64,000 bases of DNA. It comes from Desulforhopalus vacuolatus (GTDB lineage: Bacteria > Desulfobacterota > Desulfobulbia > Desulfobulbales > Desulfocapsaceae). The notes under the pieces are model-generated. The model was not told the origin of the DNA. It saw only the letters and a program-made list of their open reading frames with translations, and did no database searches. Position 1 is the stretch's first letter; each line of letters opens with the position of its first letter. Of this stretch, positions 9,161 to 17,895 are shown piece after piece. The position numbers and the translations under genes are program-made. The stretch is taken from the NCBI RefSeq assembly GCF_016918505.1, contig NZ_JAFFPZ010000001.1, positions 346,427 to 410,426 on the forward strand, given 5' to 3'.

Positions 9161-9674
9161 GTATGATTCTCCTGTAAGGGTGTTACTCGATATGCGGGAA
9201 AAGCAAGAGAATGGTACTACCAAACAAAAGAAAAAGCAAGCCAATTACAATAAGACGCTCCTAACCACAATCTTTTATTACACAATTACAACAATATAAA
9301 CCTCTCTTCGTACAAGGAGGCAGAGACAACCCGCGCTTAATGGTCGGGCCAAACTGGTTGAATTATGAAAAAAGAGGGGTCAGGTCTACGGTTGAGATAT
9401 GGGAATATCGAATAATCGCCCATATTTTTTGTTCGTCAGGATATTTTTTATGCACAGCACGATCATCACAAGCCCATTGCTGCTGGCATGGACGGAAGAA
9501 AGCATTTAAGATGCAACGAAGTCTTGCCAAAAGTGCCAGATTCACCCTTAACTGCCCGGGGAGATATCCAGGGGACATGTTATTCAAAAATATTAACAGG
9601 AAGCATAACGACTCATTTCACTGAATTTCACCAACACACGGAAACAATAAACTCCAGACTGCACTTTTAAATAT
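9161..9674. other. Regulatory gap with a repeat remnant
   Basis: The first 140 bases are AT-rich and must hold the promoter of the minus-strand GntR-bet operon. From about 9365, a plus-strand stretch reads AAAGAGGGGTCAGGTCTACG and continues into a 26-base block (9401-9426) that is repeated exactly, inverted, at 13091-13116. GGGGTCAGGTCTAC strings are common beside REP-associated Y1 transposases, so this may be the scar of such an element. No convincing protein was found in the rest. Confidence 0.5.
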
Positions 9675-10142
9675 ATGAAATATATGAAATACATAATTAC
9701 TCTTCTCCTTATTTTCTTTTGTAATATCGCAGAAGCAACTGACAAGAATGCCTGGCCTGACACCAGTGCCATGTATGCAGGATTAAGCCAGAAAGAGATA
9801 TTAGACAAAAAGAACAGTAAAATAGAAGCCCTGACTCTGAAAATATCAGAGGAATTAGAGAAAAACATGCCAGACAACGGAAGAGTTCTGGCTGATTTGT
9901 TTACAGATAACCAGACGAAATGGCATGACTACGTCGACTCAACGTGTATGCTCATAGGTCAGGCAACTGGTGCGGGTGGATCATGGCCTTCTTATTATGC
10001 CCTGAAGTGTACAACCAACATGGCAGATCAGCGGATCTTCAACCTGGTCAACTCCCTGCAATGTATAAAAAGACATACAAGAAATAAAAATTATTATGAC
10101 ATTCCACTCTGTTTATATCAAAGTTACTCTATTGAGTATTAA
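9675..10142 (+). CDS. LprI-like (DUF1311) secreted protein
   Basis: A 155-residue exported protein with signal peptide 1-22 (LLLIFFCNIAEA). The mature part is helical and Cys-containing. The segment KWHDYVDSTCMLIGQATGAG...SYYALKCTTNMADQRIFNL matches the W-x2-Y-x4-C and late-Cys pattern of LprI/DUF1311 proteins, some of which inhibit lysozyme. The similarity is by pattern only. Two start codons (9675, 9684) are possible and neither has a strong ribosome site. It stands alone and is followed within about 10 bases by a mosaic repeat. Confidence 0.6.
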   Translation: MKYMKYIITLLLIFFCNIAEATDKNAWPDTSAMYAGLSQKEILDKKNSKIEALTLKISEELEKNMPDNGRVLADLFTDNQTKWHDYVDSTCMLIGQATGAGGSWPSYYALKCTTNMADQRIFNLVNSLQCIKRHTRNKNYYDIPLCLYQSYSIEY

Positions 10143-10545
10143 ACAAGGAATAACACCATTCCTATTAAGTTATGACCGTACTAAATGCCATTTTCATTTT
10201 CTATTGGTGAATGTAAAGGCAGGGGGATGGGAGACAGGAGAAAGGAGACGGGAGACAGGGAAAAGCAAAAGACGGAACAGCGAAAAACTTTTTACCAAAG
10301 GAAAGCTCTAAACATGCGAATAAAGGCAACAAAACTTTAAAAAAGATTTTAAAATTAAACAGAGAATTGCTGTTGTTCTATTGTTACTCTTTGCGTTCTC
10401 TGGTTAATACAAAATGTAAATGGTATAAGAATCAAAAAAAACAGCTTGTATAACCAGGCGATTACCCATTCTGTTACGCTTCACTCCGACTCGCTGAAGA
10501 TCGCCGCTTACCTGCCCGTCAGCCATCACAAGGTACCGTTATCGC
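10143..10545. repeat. Intergenic mosaic repeat copy
   Basis: A near-complete family copy runs from CACCATTCCTATTAAG (about 10152) to AATACAAAATGTAAATGGTAT (about 10427). It is closely similar to the copy at 3610-3879, including the heptad tract and the AAAAAAGATTTTAAAATTAA block. The remaining 118 bases before chrA have no clear content. Confidence 0.8.
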
Positions 10546-11766
10546 ATGATTAAAAGTCAGAAATATTCCGTAAGCCAGGGACGTATACTGGAGGTGTTCC
10601 TGGCTTTTCTGAAGCTGGGATGTACATCATTCGGCGGACCAATTGCACATTTAGGATACTTTAGAGCTGAATTCGTCGAACGGCGCCACTGGCTCAACGA
10701 CAGCCAGTTCGGGCATCTCCTGGCGATCTGCCAGTTTCTGCCTGGTCCTGCCAGCAGTCAGCTGGGATTCAGCATCGGTTTACTGCGTGCAGGGTGGCTC
10801 GGCGGACTTGCTGCTTTTTTGGCTTTTACGCTGCCTTCGGCCATTTTGCTTGTCGGGTTTGCGGCAGCCTTACCTCTTCTCTCCGGCCCCGTTGGGCAGG
10901 CCACTGTCCATGGCCTGAAGATAGTGGCCTGTGCCGTCGTTGCCGATGCACTTCTGGGGATGTCCAAAAAACTCTGCCCCGATACACCGAGGCAAACCAT
11001 TGCCATCCTTTCTGCTGCCGCTTTGCTCATATTCAACTCAGCCATGGTTCAGCTGGCCCTTGTCGCGCTGGCTGCAATAGTCGGCGTCTTTCTCCTTCGT
11101 GGCAACATTACATCCAATGAAAAAAGCGATCTTCCAGTCCCTTTTGGGATGCGTACCGGAGGTATTCTTATTGCACTCTTCCTCGGATTGCTGGTTGTAC
11201 TGCCAATGCTGGCCACTCTGGCTACTTCGGAATCTGGATTGCTGCCTGTCGCTGAAGCATTCTATCGAGCCGGTGCACTGGTTTTTGGCGGAGGTCATGT
11301 TGTGCTGCCATTGCTTCAGAATTCGGTTGTCTCCTCAGGCTGGGTTTCATCCAATGATTTTTTGGCAGGTTACGGTGCGTCACAGGCCATTCCAGGACCA
11401 ATGTTTACCTTTTCCGCATATCTTGGCTCTGTAATTTCACCAGCCAGTAACTCCTGGCTCACAGCAGCAACGGCCCTGTGTTTTATGTTTCTCCCGGGGT
11501 TCCTGCTGGTCGCCGGGGTTCTCCCCTTCTGGCAGGCGCTATTCCACAACGCTGCAGCGGGTAACGCCATTGCCGGGATTAATGCAGCAGTTGTGGGTTT
11601 ATTAGGCGCAGCTCTGTATGATCCTATATTCACAACAGGAATATCCAGTCCCATTGACCTGGCAATCGCACTTGTTGCCTTTGGACTGCTGGTCGTGTGG
11701 CGGGTTTCTCCGCTGGTCATAGTATTGTGGTGCGTTGCCGGAAGCGTTTTACCAATTCTGGTGTAA
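10546..11766 (+). CDS. chrA: Chromate transporter, two-domain CHR family
   Basis: A 406-residue polytopic membrane protein, the long form with two homologous CHR halves. The first half shows FLKLGCTSFGGPIAHLGYFR and FLPGPASSQLGFSIG; the second shows FYRAGALVFGGGHVVLPLL and AIPGPMFTFSAYLGS. These paired GGP/PGP motifs define the family. Known members export chromate; others may move sulfate or other oxyanions. The start at ATG 10546 gives the normal N-terminus but the ribosome site is weak. No ChrB regulator lies beside it. The following cupin gene is about 85 bases away. Confidence 0.9.
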   Translation: MIKSQKYSVSQGRILEVFLAFLKLGCTSFGGPIAHLGYFRAEFVERRHWLNDSQFGHLLAICQFLPGPASSQLGFSIGLLRAGWLGGLAAFLAFTLPSAILLVGFAAALPLLSGPVGQATVHGLKIVACAVVADALLGMSKKLCPDTPRQTIAILSAAALLIFNSAMVQLALVALAAIVGVFLLRGNITSNEKSDLPVPFGMRTGGILIALFLGLLVVLPMLATLATSESGLLPVAEAFYRAGALVFGGGHVVLPLLQNSVVSSGWVSSNDFLAGYGASQAIPGPMFTFSAYLGSVISPASNSWLTAATALCFMFLPGFLLVAGVLPFWQALFHNAAAGNAIAGINAAVVGLLGAALYDPIFTTGISSPIDLAIALVAFGLLVVWRVSPLVIVLWCVAGSVLPILV

Positions 11767-11850
11767 ATTGGGGCAATGAACGATTGACGTCCCTCTTCAA
11801 TTCAAACATTGTTTGTTTTTTATCCTTTGCATCCTCTACACAGAGAACAC

Positions 11851-12162
11851 GTGAAAAATATATTCGAAGATATCCCTGATGATGTATCCGCTGAGGTTTT
11901 TGAAAATTTAGTCGAGAACCAAAACGTTACAATTGAACGGATAATATCAGAAGGTCACAGCTCACCAGATTCAGGATGGTATGACCAGGAAAAGAATGAA
12001 TGGGTCTTAGTTTTACAAGGTGAAGCAATCATTTCTCTCTACAATGAATCTTCCGTACACCTGAAAGAAGGTGATTATTTAAATATTAAAGCTCATCAAA
12101 AACACAAAGTAGCATGGACAGCACCAGATATAAAAACCATTTGGCTGGCGGTTCATTATTAA
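11851..12162 (+). CDS. Small cupin-domain protein
   Basis: A protein of about 103 residues with a single cupin barrel: ASP-like SSPDSGWYDQEKNEWVLVLQ, GEAIISLY, LKEGDYLNIKAHQKHKVAW and the end TIWLAVHY. It matches a family of short cupins that start near NIFEDIP, so the GTG at 11851 is preferred. An ATG at 11809 in the same frame would add 14 residues. One Glu and two His in the barrel could bind a metal. The substrate is unknown. It may be cotranscribed with chrA. Confidence 0.75.
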   Translation: MKNIFEDIPDDVSAEVFENLVENQNVTIERIISEGHSSPDSGWYDQEKNEWVLVLQGEAIISLYNESSVHLKEGDYLNIKAHQKHKVAWTAPDIKTIWLAVHY

Positions 12163-12265
12163 ACAAATATCTTAAACAAACCTGACTGGCGAATTCGTTT
12201 TTATATACTCTCTATGAACAGAATTACGCCTGTATCGACAAACAGAGAGTCGAAAGGAGACAACA

Positions 12266-13063
12266 ATGAACCACAGTCCTAAAGCCCTGTTTATCTCTCA
12301 TGGCGGTGGTCCGATGCCACTGATGGAAGACACCGGGCACAGTGAGCTGGTCACCTGTTTGAAGGAGCTGGCTGCAAATCTCCGCCGTCCTGATGCCATT
12401 ATTGTCGTCAGTGCACACTGGGAGGAAGAAGTTGTCACGATCACTGCCAGCGAAACGCCCTCATTGATATATGACTACTCCGGTTTTCCAAAAGAGTCTT
12501 ATGAGATTGAATATCCATGTAAAGGTGATCCTGTATTGGCTCTTGAGCTGTATCACGTACTGACCCAGGCCGGGATACAGGCAAAACTGGATCAGGAACG
12601 AGGTTTTGACCATGGAGTTTTCATTCCTCTTAAAATCATGTATCCCGAAGCAGACATCCCCTGTGTTCAGCTCTCTCTTCTGGCGTCTCTGGACCCTTCC
12701 AGCCATAGAGCAATCGGGAAGGCTTTGCGCGGCTTACGCCGGGAGAATGTCTTGCTGATCGGTTCAGGTTTCTCGTTTCACAATTTTAAGGCCTTTTTTG
12801 CTCCTGTGACCACTGAAATACGGGAATTGAACCATGCCTTTGAACAGTGGCTGCACGACTCCTGCTGCAATCCGGAGTATTCTGAAGAAGAAAGGGCCAG
12901 AAGGTTGAACCATTGGTTTGAAGCGCCAGGAGCCCGGTTTTGCCACCCTCGGGAAGAACACCTGCTGCCACTTCATGTTTGCTGTGGAGCAGCCCTCTCG
13001 CCATGCTCAGAGTCGCGGAACCTCAACATCATGAACAAAGAGTCGAGCATGTATGTGTGGTGA
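12266..13063 (+). CDS. ygiD: LigB-type extradiol dioxygenase (4,5-DOPA dioxygenase-like)
   Basis: A 265-residue protein of the class III extradiol ring-cleavage dioxygenase family (DODA/YgiD). Metal-binding His candidates are in LFISHGGGPMP, IIVVSAHWEEE and GFDHGVFIPLKIMYP. The length is typical (about 260-270). Homologues open the ring of catechols such as DOPA with oxygen, which is odd for an anaerobe; the physiological substrate is usually unknown. GAAAGGAGAC precedes the ATG at 12266, and a likely promoter region lies in the 100-base gap after the cupin gene. Confidence 0.85.
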   Translation: MNHSPKALFISHGGGPMPLMEDTGHSELVTCLKELAANLRRPDAIIVVSAHWEEEVVTITASETPSLIYDYSGFPKESYEIEYPCKGDPVLALELYHVLTQAGIQAKLDQERGFDHGVFIPLKIMYPEADIPCVQLSLLASLDPSSHRAIGKALRGLRRENVLLIGSGFSFHNFKAFFAPVTTEIRELNHAFEQWLHDSCCNPEYSEEERARRLNHWFEAPGARFCHPREEHLLPLHVCCGAALSPCSESRNLNIMNKESSMYVW

Positions 13064-13200
13064 ACCAAGGTAAGGGTACCTTGAATAAAGAATATGGGCG
13101 ATTATTCGATATTCCCTGGAGTTTACATTGAAAATGTGTGACAAACTTTCATCAGAAAGACACTAAAATTTGCTCGCATACAGGAAAATGGTGGGATGAT

Positions 13201-16200
13201 ATGACTTTCCAAAGAAAATTATATTACGAATTATTACTGGTTGTTATCGGTTTGATACTGGCCTCACCCGTTGCCGCAAAAAGAGATGTTCCAGAGTCAT
13301 TGAAAGAATGGGTTCCATGGGTACTGCATAACCAGGAAGAGCAACTTTGCACGTCATCCTATACAGGAAAACAGAAATTTTGTGTCTGGCCAGGCACTTT
13401 ACAGCTGGACGTCAACTCGTCTGGAGGGAATTTTAAGCAACGCTGGAACATGGAAAAGAAGGGCTGGATTGTTTTACCTGGAAAAGAAAAACATTGGCCA
13501 CAGGCTGTGTTGATAAACGAGAAATCTGCTTTGGTTGTGAACAAGAATGGTTTCCCTGCTCTTTTTGTAGAGTCCCCGGGAGAATATACTGTTGAAGGGA
13601 AATTTACCTGGGACTCTCTGCCAGAGTCTCTGACTCTCCCTCCAGGAACAGGCCTTGTATCTCCGCTTACAGTGAACGGAAAAGAGCAGGTAGCTGATAT
13701 CACAAGTAATACTCTGTGGCTTTCCAAAAAAATAAATGCGGATCAACAAGAACGAGATGTGGTGCAAACCCAGGTCTATCGACACATAACAGACAGCATC
13801 CCGATGCTGATAACAACTCAGATCGATGTTCAGGTATCAGGAAAGCCCCGTGAATTAATTATCGACTGGACACCACCAGAGGATCAAATTCCAGTTGAAC
13901 TGCGATGCTCTCTGCCCGTTAAGCTGGGTCCCGATCATAAAATTTATATGCAGGCAAGGGCAGGAAATTACAAGATAATATATACGTCGAGAGTAAAAGG
14001 GCCAGTCGATACCCTGCCGTTTAATGTGTCATCACAGGGACCAGACCACGAGTATTGGAGTTTTGCCTCAAGAAACAATCTTCGGATGGTCAAAATATCT
14101 GGTGTCCCGGCTGTAGATCCAGGCCAGACATCGATTCCCCGGGAGTGGCGTTCTTTACCTGCCTATCTGGTTAAAAAGGGCGAATCAATGCTTTTTGAAA
14201 CGATTAAACGAGGTGATACAGAGCCTGCTCCAAATAATTTCAACCTCTCCCGTAAATTTTGGCTCGATGCAAGTGGCAAAGGGATAACGGTAGAAGATAC
14301 TCTTTCAGGAGTTGTACATAAAAGCCCTCGTCTGGAGATGCAAAATCCTGCAAAACTGGGACGCATGAGAATTCATAACCGCGACCAGCTTATTACAAAA
14401 ATGGAAAAGAGTGACAGGGCAGGTGTCGAGGTCAGGCAGGGCAATATAAAAGCACAGGCGGTAAGCAGAATAGAAGGGACACGAGTATTTCCTGCTGGAG
14501 GCTGGGGGCAAACCATTGAAAACCTGTCGGCGGAGCTGATACTGCAGCCGGGATGGAAACTGTTTTACGCACAAGGTGTTGATTCTGCGCACAGCTGGGT
14601 TTCAAGGTGGACGCTGCTTGACTGTTTTATTGTCCTGATCATTGTCATTGCATCTTTTAAAATTCTTGGCCCTGCAGCGGCAATAGTTGCCTTGATTGCA
14701 CTCGTTCTTTCATATCACGATTTGAATGCTCCTGTGTATCTCTGGCTCGCCCTGTTGAGCTGTATTGCGATCATAAAAAATGCTCCTCATTTTAAATATA
14801 TAAAAGTTGTAAAAAAGGGAAAAGTAATTTTACTTCTTGGCCTGGTTATAGTGATTCTTCCGTACTCTGTGAAACAGCTGAGAGAAGGATTTTATCCTCA
14901 ACTTGAAAGATCTTACTCCAGCCAGAGTAATCAATATAGAGCACCGGCTGTGCAAAGAAATAAAGCAGAAGCGAAGAGAACTCTTGCTGGATCTTTTACG
15001 GACTCTGCACCAGAGACATTACAGATGTCAAGAATACAGATGTCAAGAATATCAGAAAAAAAACCAAAAATCCTGCAACAACAATTTGATACACAGTCTA
15101 AGGTTCAGGCAGGTCCCGGGGTACCAAACCGAATATGGAACGTTATACGACTGAGATGGAATGGGCCGGTAGATGCTTCACTGAACGTAAAACTGTATCT
15201 CATCTCACCTTTTATAAACATGCTTCTTATCCTCTTAAAAATAGCAGCAATATATCTTCTTGCATTTTTGATGTTTCGTAAGGGCAGGGACAAAGAGATT
15301 GTATTTCATTTGGCTGATATCAGTCCAGACGGCAAGGTCATCGGCTCCATACTCCTGTTTTTTTCGCTGTTTGCAGTTGTTCCAGGTGCGTCCTGCTCCC
15401 AGTACCCGACACAGGAACTTCTGGAAACACTTCAGGAAAGGCTGACTGAACCTGCTGAATGTTTTCCTTTTTGTGCAGATTTTAACTCCATGGATATTAA
15501 TCTGAAAGATACAACCATTTCAGTAAAGATATCTGCAAACAGTTATGAGGATGCTGCTGTCCCTCTTCCCACAGGAAAGGGTATATTCTGGAAAAATATC
15601 ACCCTGGACACAGAAGATAAATCAGCTCTTGCTGAAGGGAAAAATTTATGGCTGTTGCTGCCAAAGGGACAGAATACTATCCTTTTAACGGGTCAGATTA
15701 CTACATCTGATTTCCAATTTAACCTGCCCTTGAAACCCCATGTTGTTCATTTTACAGGTGACGATGGATGGTCAATTGAAGGCCTGGATGTCAATAAAGT
15801 TCCTGAGGGTCAGTTACAATTCATAAAACAGGAAAAACAGGATACACAAAACTTTGGGGAGTCGACACTTCCTCCGCTGATTAAAATAGAGCGAACACTG
15901 CAGCTTGGTGTTGAATGGTATCTGGAGTCAACAGTCACGCGTCTTTCCCCGACAGGCACGTCTGTATATCTAAAAATCCCTCTTGTAACGGGTGAATCTG
16001 TAACGGATGGAGCCTATAAGGTCAGCGAGAACAACATTGAAATAAATATGGGTCCGAAGGTGAAAACCATGCAATGGAGTTCTGTGTTGAAGAAGCAGGA
16101 TGCACTGACTCTGGTTGCAGCAGACACGACGAAATGGACGGAAATATGGAGACTGAACGCCAGTCCAATCTGGCATATAGAGTCAACAGGATCGCCAGTG

Positions 16201-17265
16201 ATTCAGCAGCATTCAACCACGGGGGCATGGCAGCCAGAATGGCATCCGTGGGCAAATGAGAAGATTACCCTCAACATATCAAGACCACCAGGGATTGAGG
16301 GTGAGACAAAAACAATAGAATCCAGTAAATTGAAAGTTGTTCCAGGTCTTCGCTCCACATTAATGGAATTGTCTTTTACGGTGCGTTCCACACGTGGGGA
16401 TCAACAAACAATAATCCTGCCCGAAAATATCATTTTACAGTCTTTAAAGATTAATAACCGACAACAACCTGTCAAAAATGATAATACGGTAGTCGTTCCA
16501 CTTGTACCAGGATCTCAGAAAATTGAAATCAAGATGAACTCACCGGTCGGAATCAGTACCTTCTTTAAGGTGCCGAAAATTAATATCGGTCTGGACAGTG
16601 TGAACAATGATATTGAGATAAAAACAGGTGCACGCTGGGTGTGGTTTGTTCGTGGGCCACAACAGGGGCCGACGATACTTTTCTACAGTGAACTGCTCAT
16701 CATATTACTGGTTGCAACAGCATTGGGAATCTCAAAGTTAACGCCACTTTCTGTTTTCAAGTGGATTATCCTGGGCCTCGGTCTGAGTCAGAGCGGGTTG
16801 ATTCCCTGCGGAATAATTGTTGTATGGTTTACAGCTTTGCAGTACCGCAAGCTCAAAGGGGGATCATTGTCGGGTGGTACTTTCAATTTCCTGCAGATCG
16901 TTCTGATTCTGTTAACTGTATTTTCGTCTGGAGCAATTATCTATGCTGTACAACATGGTTTGCTCGGACATCCTGATATGCAGATTGCAGGGAATGGTTC
17001 TAACAGTTACTTTTTACGCTGGTATCAGGATCATATTGCAGCAGTTTTACCGCAACCGGTTGTTGTCTCAATTCCTATAATGGCCTATAGAATACTCATG
17101 CTGATCTGGGCATTATGGCTTGCCTTCAATCTCCTGGCATGGGTTAAGTGGGGATGGGAATGTTTGACAACAGAAAAGATGTGGGTTGATTCTGTATTCA
17201 AACGCAAAAACGCTGTATTCAAACGCAAAAAGAAAGTTCGAGTTGATACAAATAAATTGGTCTAA
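13201..17265 (+). CDS. Giant membrane-anchored protein of unknown function (1354 aa)
   Basis: I do not recognise a family. With the start at ATG 13201 it is 1354 residues and begins with a signal sequence (LLLVVIGLILASPVAA). A first extracytoplasmic region (about 27-465) is beta-rich with several Trp. Next is a membrane cluster (about 466-556), a short polar part, a helix pair (about 663-735), and a second large beta-rich region (about 740-1155). A final membrane cluster (about 1157-1330) ends in a basic tail with a small repeat (VFKRKNAVFKRKKK). So two soluble domains alternate with membrane blocks, as if the layout were duplicated. A GTG at 13138 would extend it by 21 residues but destroys the signal. 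It is AT-richer than nearby metabolic genes and appears monocistronic. Confidence 0.8.
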   Translation: MTFQRKLYYELLLVVIGLILASPVAAKRDVPESLKEWVPWVLHNQEEQLCTSSYTGKQKFCVWPGTLQLDVNSSGGNFKQRWNMEKKGWIVLPGKEKHWPQAVLINEKSALVVNKNGFPALFVESPGEYTVEGKFTWDSLPESLTLPPGTGLVSPLTVNGKEQVADITSNTLWLSKKINADQQERDVVQTQVYRHITDSIPMLITTQIDVQVSGKPRELIIDWTPPEDQIPVELRCSLPVKLGPDHKIYMQARAGNYKIIYTSRVKGPVDTLPFNVSSQGPDHEYWSFASRNNLRMVKISGVPAVDPGQTSIPREWRSLPAYLVKKGESMLFETIKRGDTEPAPNNFNLSRKFWLDASGKGITVEDTLSGVVHKSPRLEMQNPAKLGRMRIHNRDQLITKMEKSDRAGVEVRQGNIKAQAVSRIEGTRVFPAGGWGQTIENLSAELILQPGWKLFYAQGVDSAHSWVSRWTLLDCFIVLIIVIASFKILGPAAAIVALIALVLSYHDLNAPVYLWLALLSCIAIIKNAPHFKYIKVVKKGKVILLLGLVIVILPYSVKQLREGFYPQLERSYSSQSNQYRAPAVQRNKAEAKRTLAGSFTDSAPETLQMSRIQMSRISEKKPKILQQQFDTQSKVQAGPGVPNRIWNVIRLRWNGPVDASLNVKLYLISPFINMLLILLKIAAIYLLAFLMFRKGRDKEIVFHLADISPDGKVIGSILLFFSLFAVVPGASCSQYPTQELLETLQERLTEPAECFPFCADFNSMDINLKDTTISVKISANSYEDAAVPLPTGKGIFWKNITLDTEDKSALAEGKNLWLLLPKGQNTILLTGQITTSDFQFNLPLKPHVVHFTGDDGWSIEGLDVNKVPEGQLQFIKQEKQDTQNFGESTLPPLIKIERTLQLGVEWYLESTVTRLSPTGTSVYLKIPLVTGESVTDGAYKVSENNIEINMGPKVKTMQWSSVLKKQDALTLVAADTTKWTEIWRLNASPIWHIESTGSPVIQQHSTTGAWQPEWHPWANEKITLNISRPPGIEGETKTIESSKLKVVPGLRSTLMELSFTVRSTRGDQQTIILPENIILQSLKINNRQQPVKNDNTVVVPLVPGSQKIEIKMNSPVGISTFFKVPKINIGLDSVNNDIEIKTGARWVWFVRGPQQGPTILFYSELLIILLVATALGISKLTPLSVFKWIILGLGLSQSGLIPCGIIVVWFTALQYRKLKGGSLSGGTFNFLQIVLILLTVFSSGAIIYAVQHGLLGHPDMQIAGNGSNSYFLRWYQDHIAAVLPQPVVVSIPIMAYRILMLIWALWLAFNLLAWVKWGWECLTTEKMWVDSVFKRKNAVFKRKKKVRVDTNKLV

Positions 17266-17408
17266 AAAATCATCACGATGCAGCGTGGTATTACCAATGT
17301 ACGATTCGGGAGTTAACTGGACAAGAGAGGTCTCTGAGAGTTTCCCGGCAGTTCCAGGGAAGCCAACCGAAGATTTGACTCTTTTGCGCGGTATTATTAA
17401 CTACAAAT

Positions 17409-17505
17409 GTAACGGATGGGGTGGTCATTTCAATTCCGAAATGATCTGAGATTATACCCGATGAACCTGATGCAGATAATGCTGCCGAAGGGAAACGTTC
17501 ATCGC
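17409..17505 (+). promoter_or_regulatory. TPP (THI-box) riboswitch
   Basis: The conserved TPP aptamer is plain: GGATGGGGTGG near 17414, CTGAGA at 17446, ACCCGATGAACCTGAT from 17456, GCAGATAATGCTGCCG, then AAGGGAA at 17489. These are the pyrimidine-binding helix (CUGAGA) and the pyrophosphate-binding helix of the fold. It lies about 80 bases upstream of the thiamine-binding protein gene at 17587. The following CGTTCATCGCGCAC closes P1. How expression is controlled (ribosome site or attenuation) is not clear. It implies that the next two genes respond to thiamine pyrophosphate. Confidence 0.93.
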
Positions 17506-17586
17506 GCACTTTTCTTGCAAATATAATTTATAGTGCTCCCCTCCCAATAATGCACTTTTAATGCATACTTATTACAGGAGGTTTCT

Positions 17587-17895
17587 ATGCTGGCCAGCTT
17601 TGCGGTTCTCCCCTTTGGTGCGGGAGAAGAATTAAAGGAACTCGTTGCCGAAGCTCTTTCGGTAGTCGAAGAATCAGGACTTGATTATAAACTTGGAGCA
17701 ATGCAAACAACACTCGAAGGTGATCCTGATGAAGTCATGAGCGTTATTATGCAATGCCATAAACGTGTTTTAGCGTTGGTGCCACGAGTACTCACAAACA
17801 TTACTCTCGATGATCGAAAAGGTGCAACACATCGTCTTATCGGAAAAGTTACTGATGTAGAGAGCGTCCTTGGACGGGAGCTGAAGCATGAGTAA
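17587..17895 (+). CDS. MTH1187-family thiamine-binding protein
   Basis: A 102-residue protein of the MTH1187/YqgV family (related to the YkoF thiamine/HMP-binding fold): ASFAVLPFGAGEEL, GLDYKLGAMQTTLEGD, ALVPRVLTNITLDDR. Members are small ferredoxin-like proteins that bind thiamine or its pyrimidine. ACAGGAGG gives a strong ribosome site before ATG 17587. The upstream TPP riboswitch independently supports a thiamine role. The last 8 bases overlap the start of the next gene, so the two are translationally coupled. Confidence 0.9.
   Translation: MLASFAVLPFGAGEELKELVAEALSVVEESGLDYKLGAMQTTLEGDPDEVMSVIMQCHKRVLALVPRVLTNITLDDRKGATHRLIGKVTDVESVLGRELKHE

Noticed and set aside
9340..9624. 94-codon frame ahead of the LprI-like gene
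   Set aside because: It spans the repeat remnant, has biased composition and no ribosome site or domain.
13138..13200. Upstream GTG start for the 1354-residue protein
   Set aside because: It adds a polar N-terminus before the signal peptide; ATG 13201 gives a normal signal sequence.
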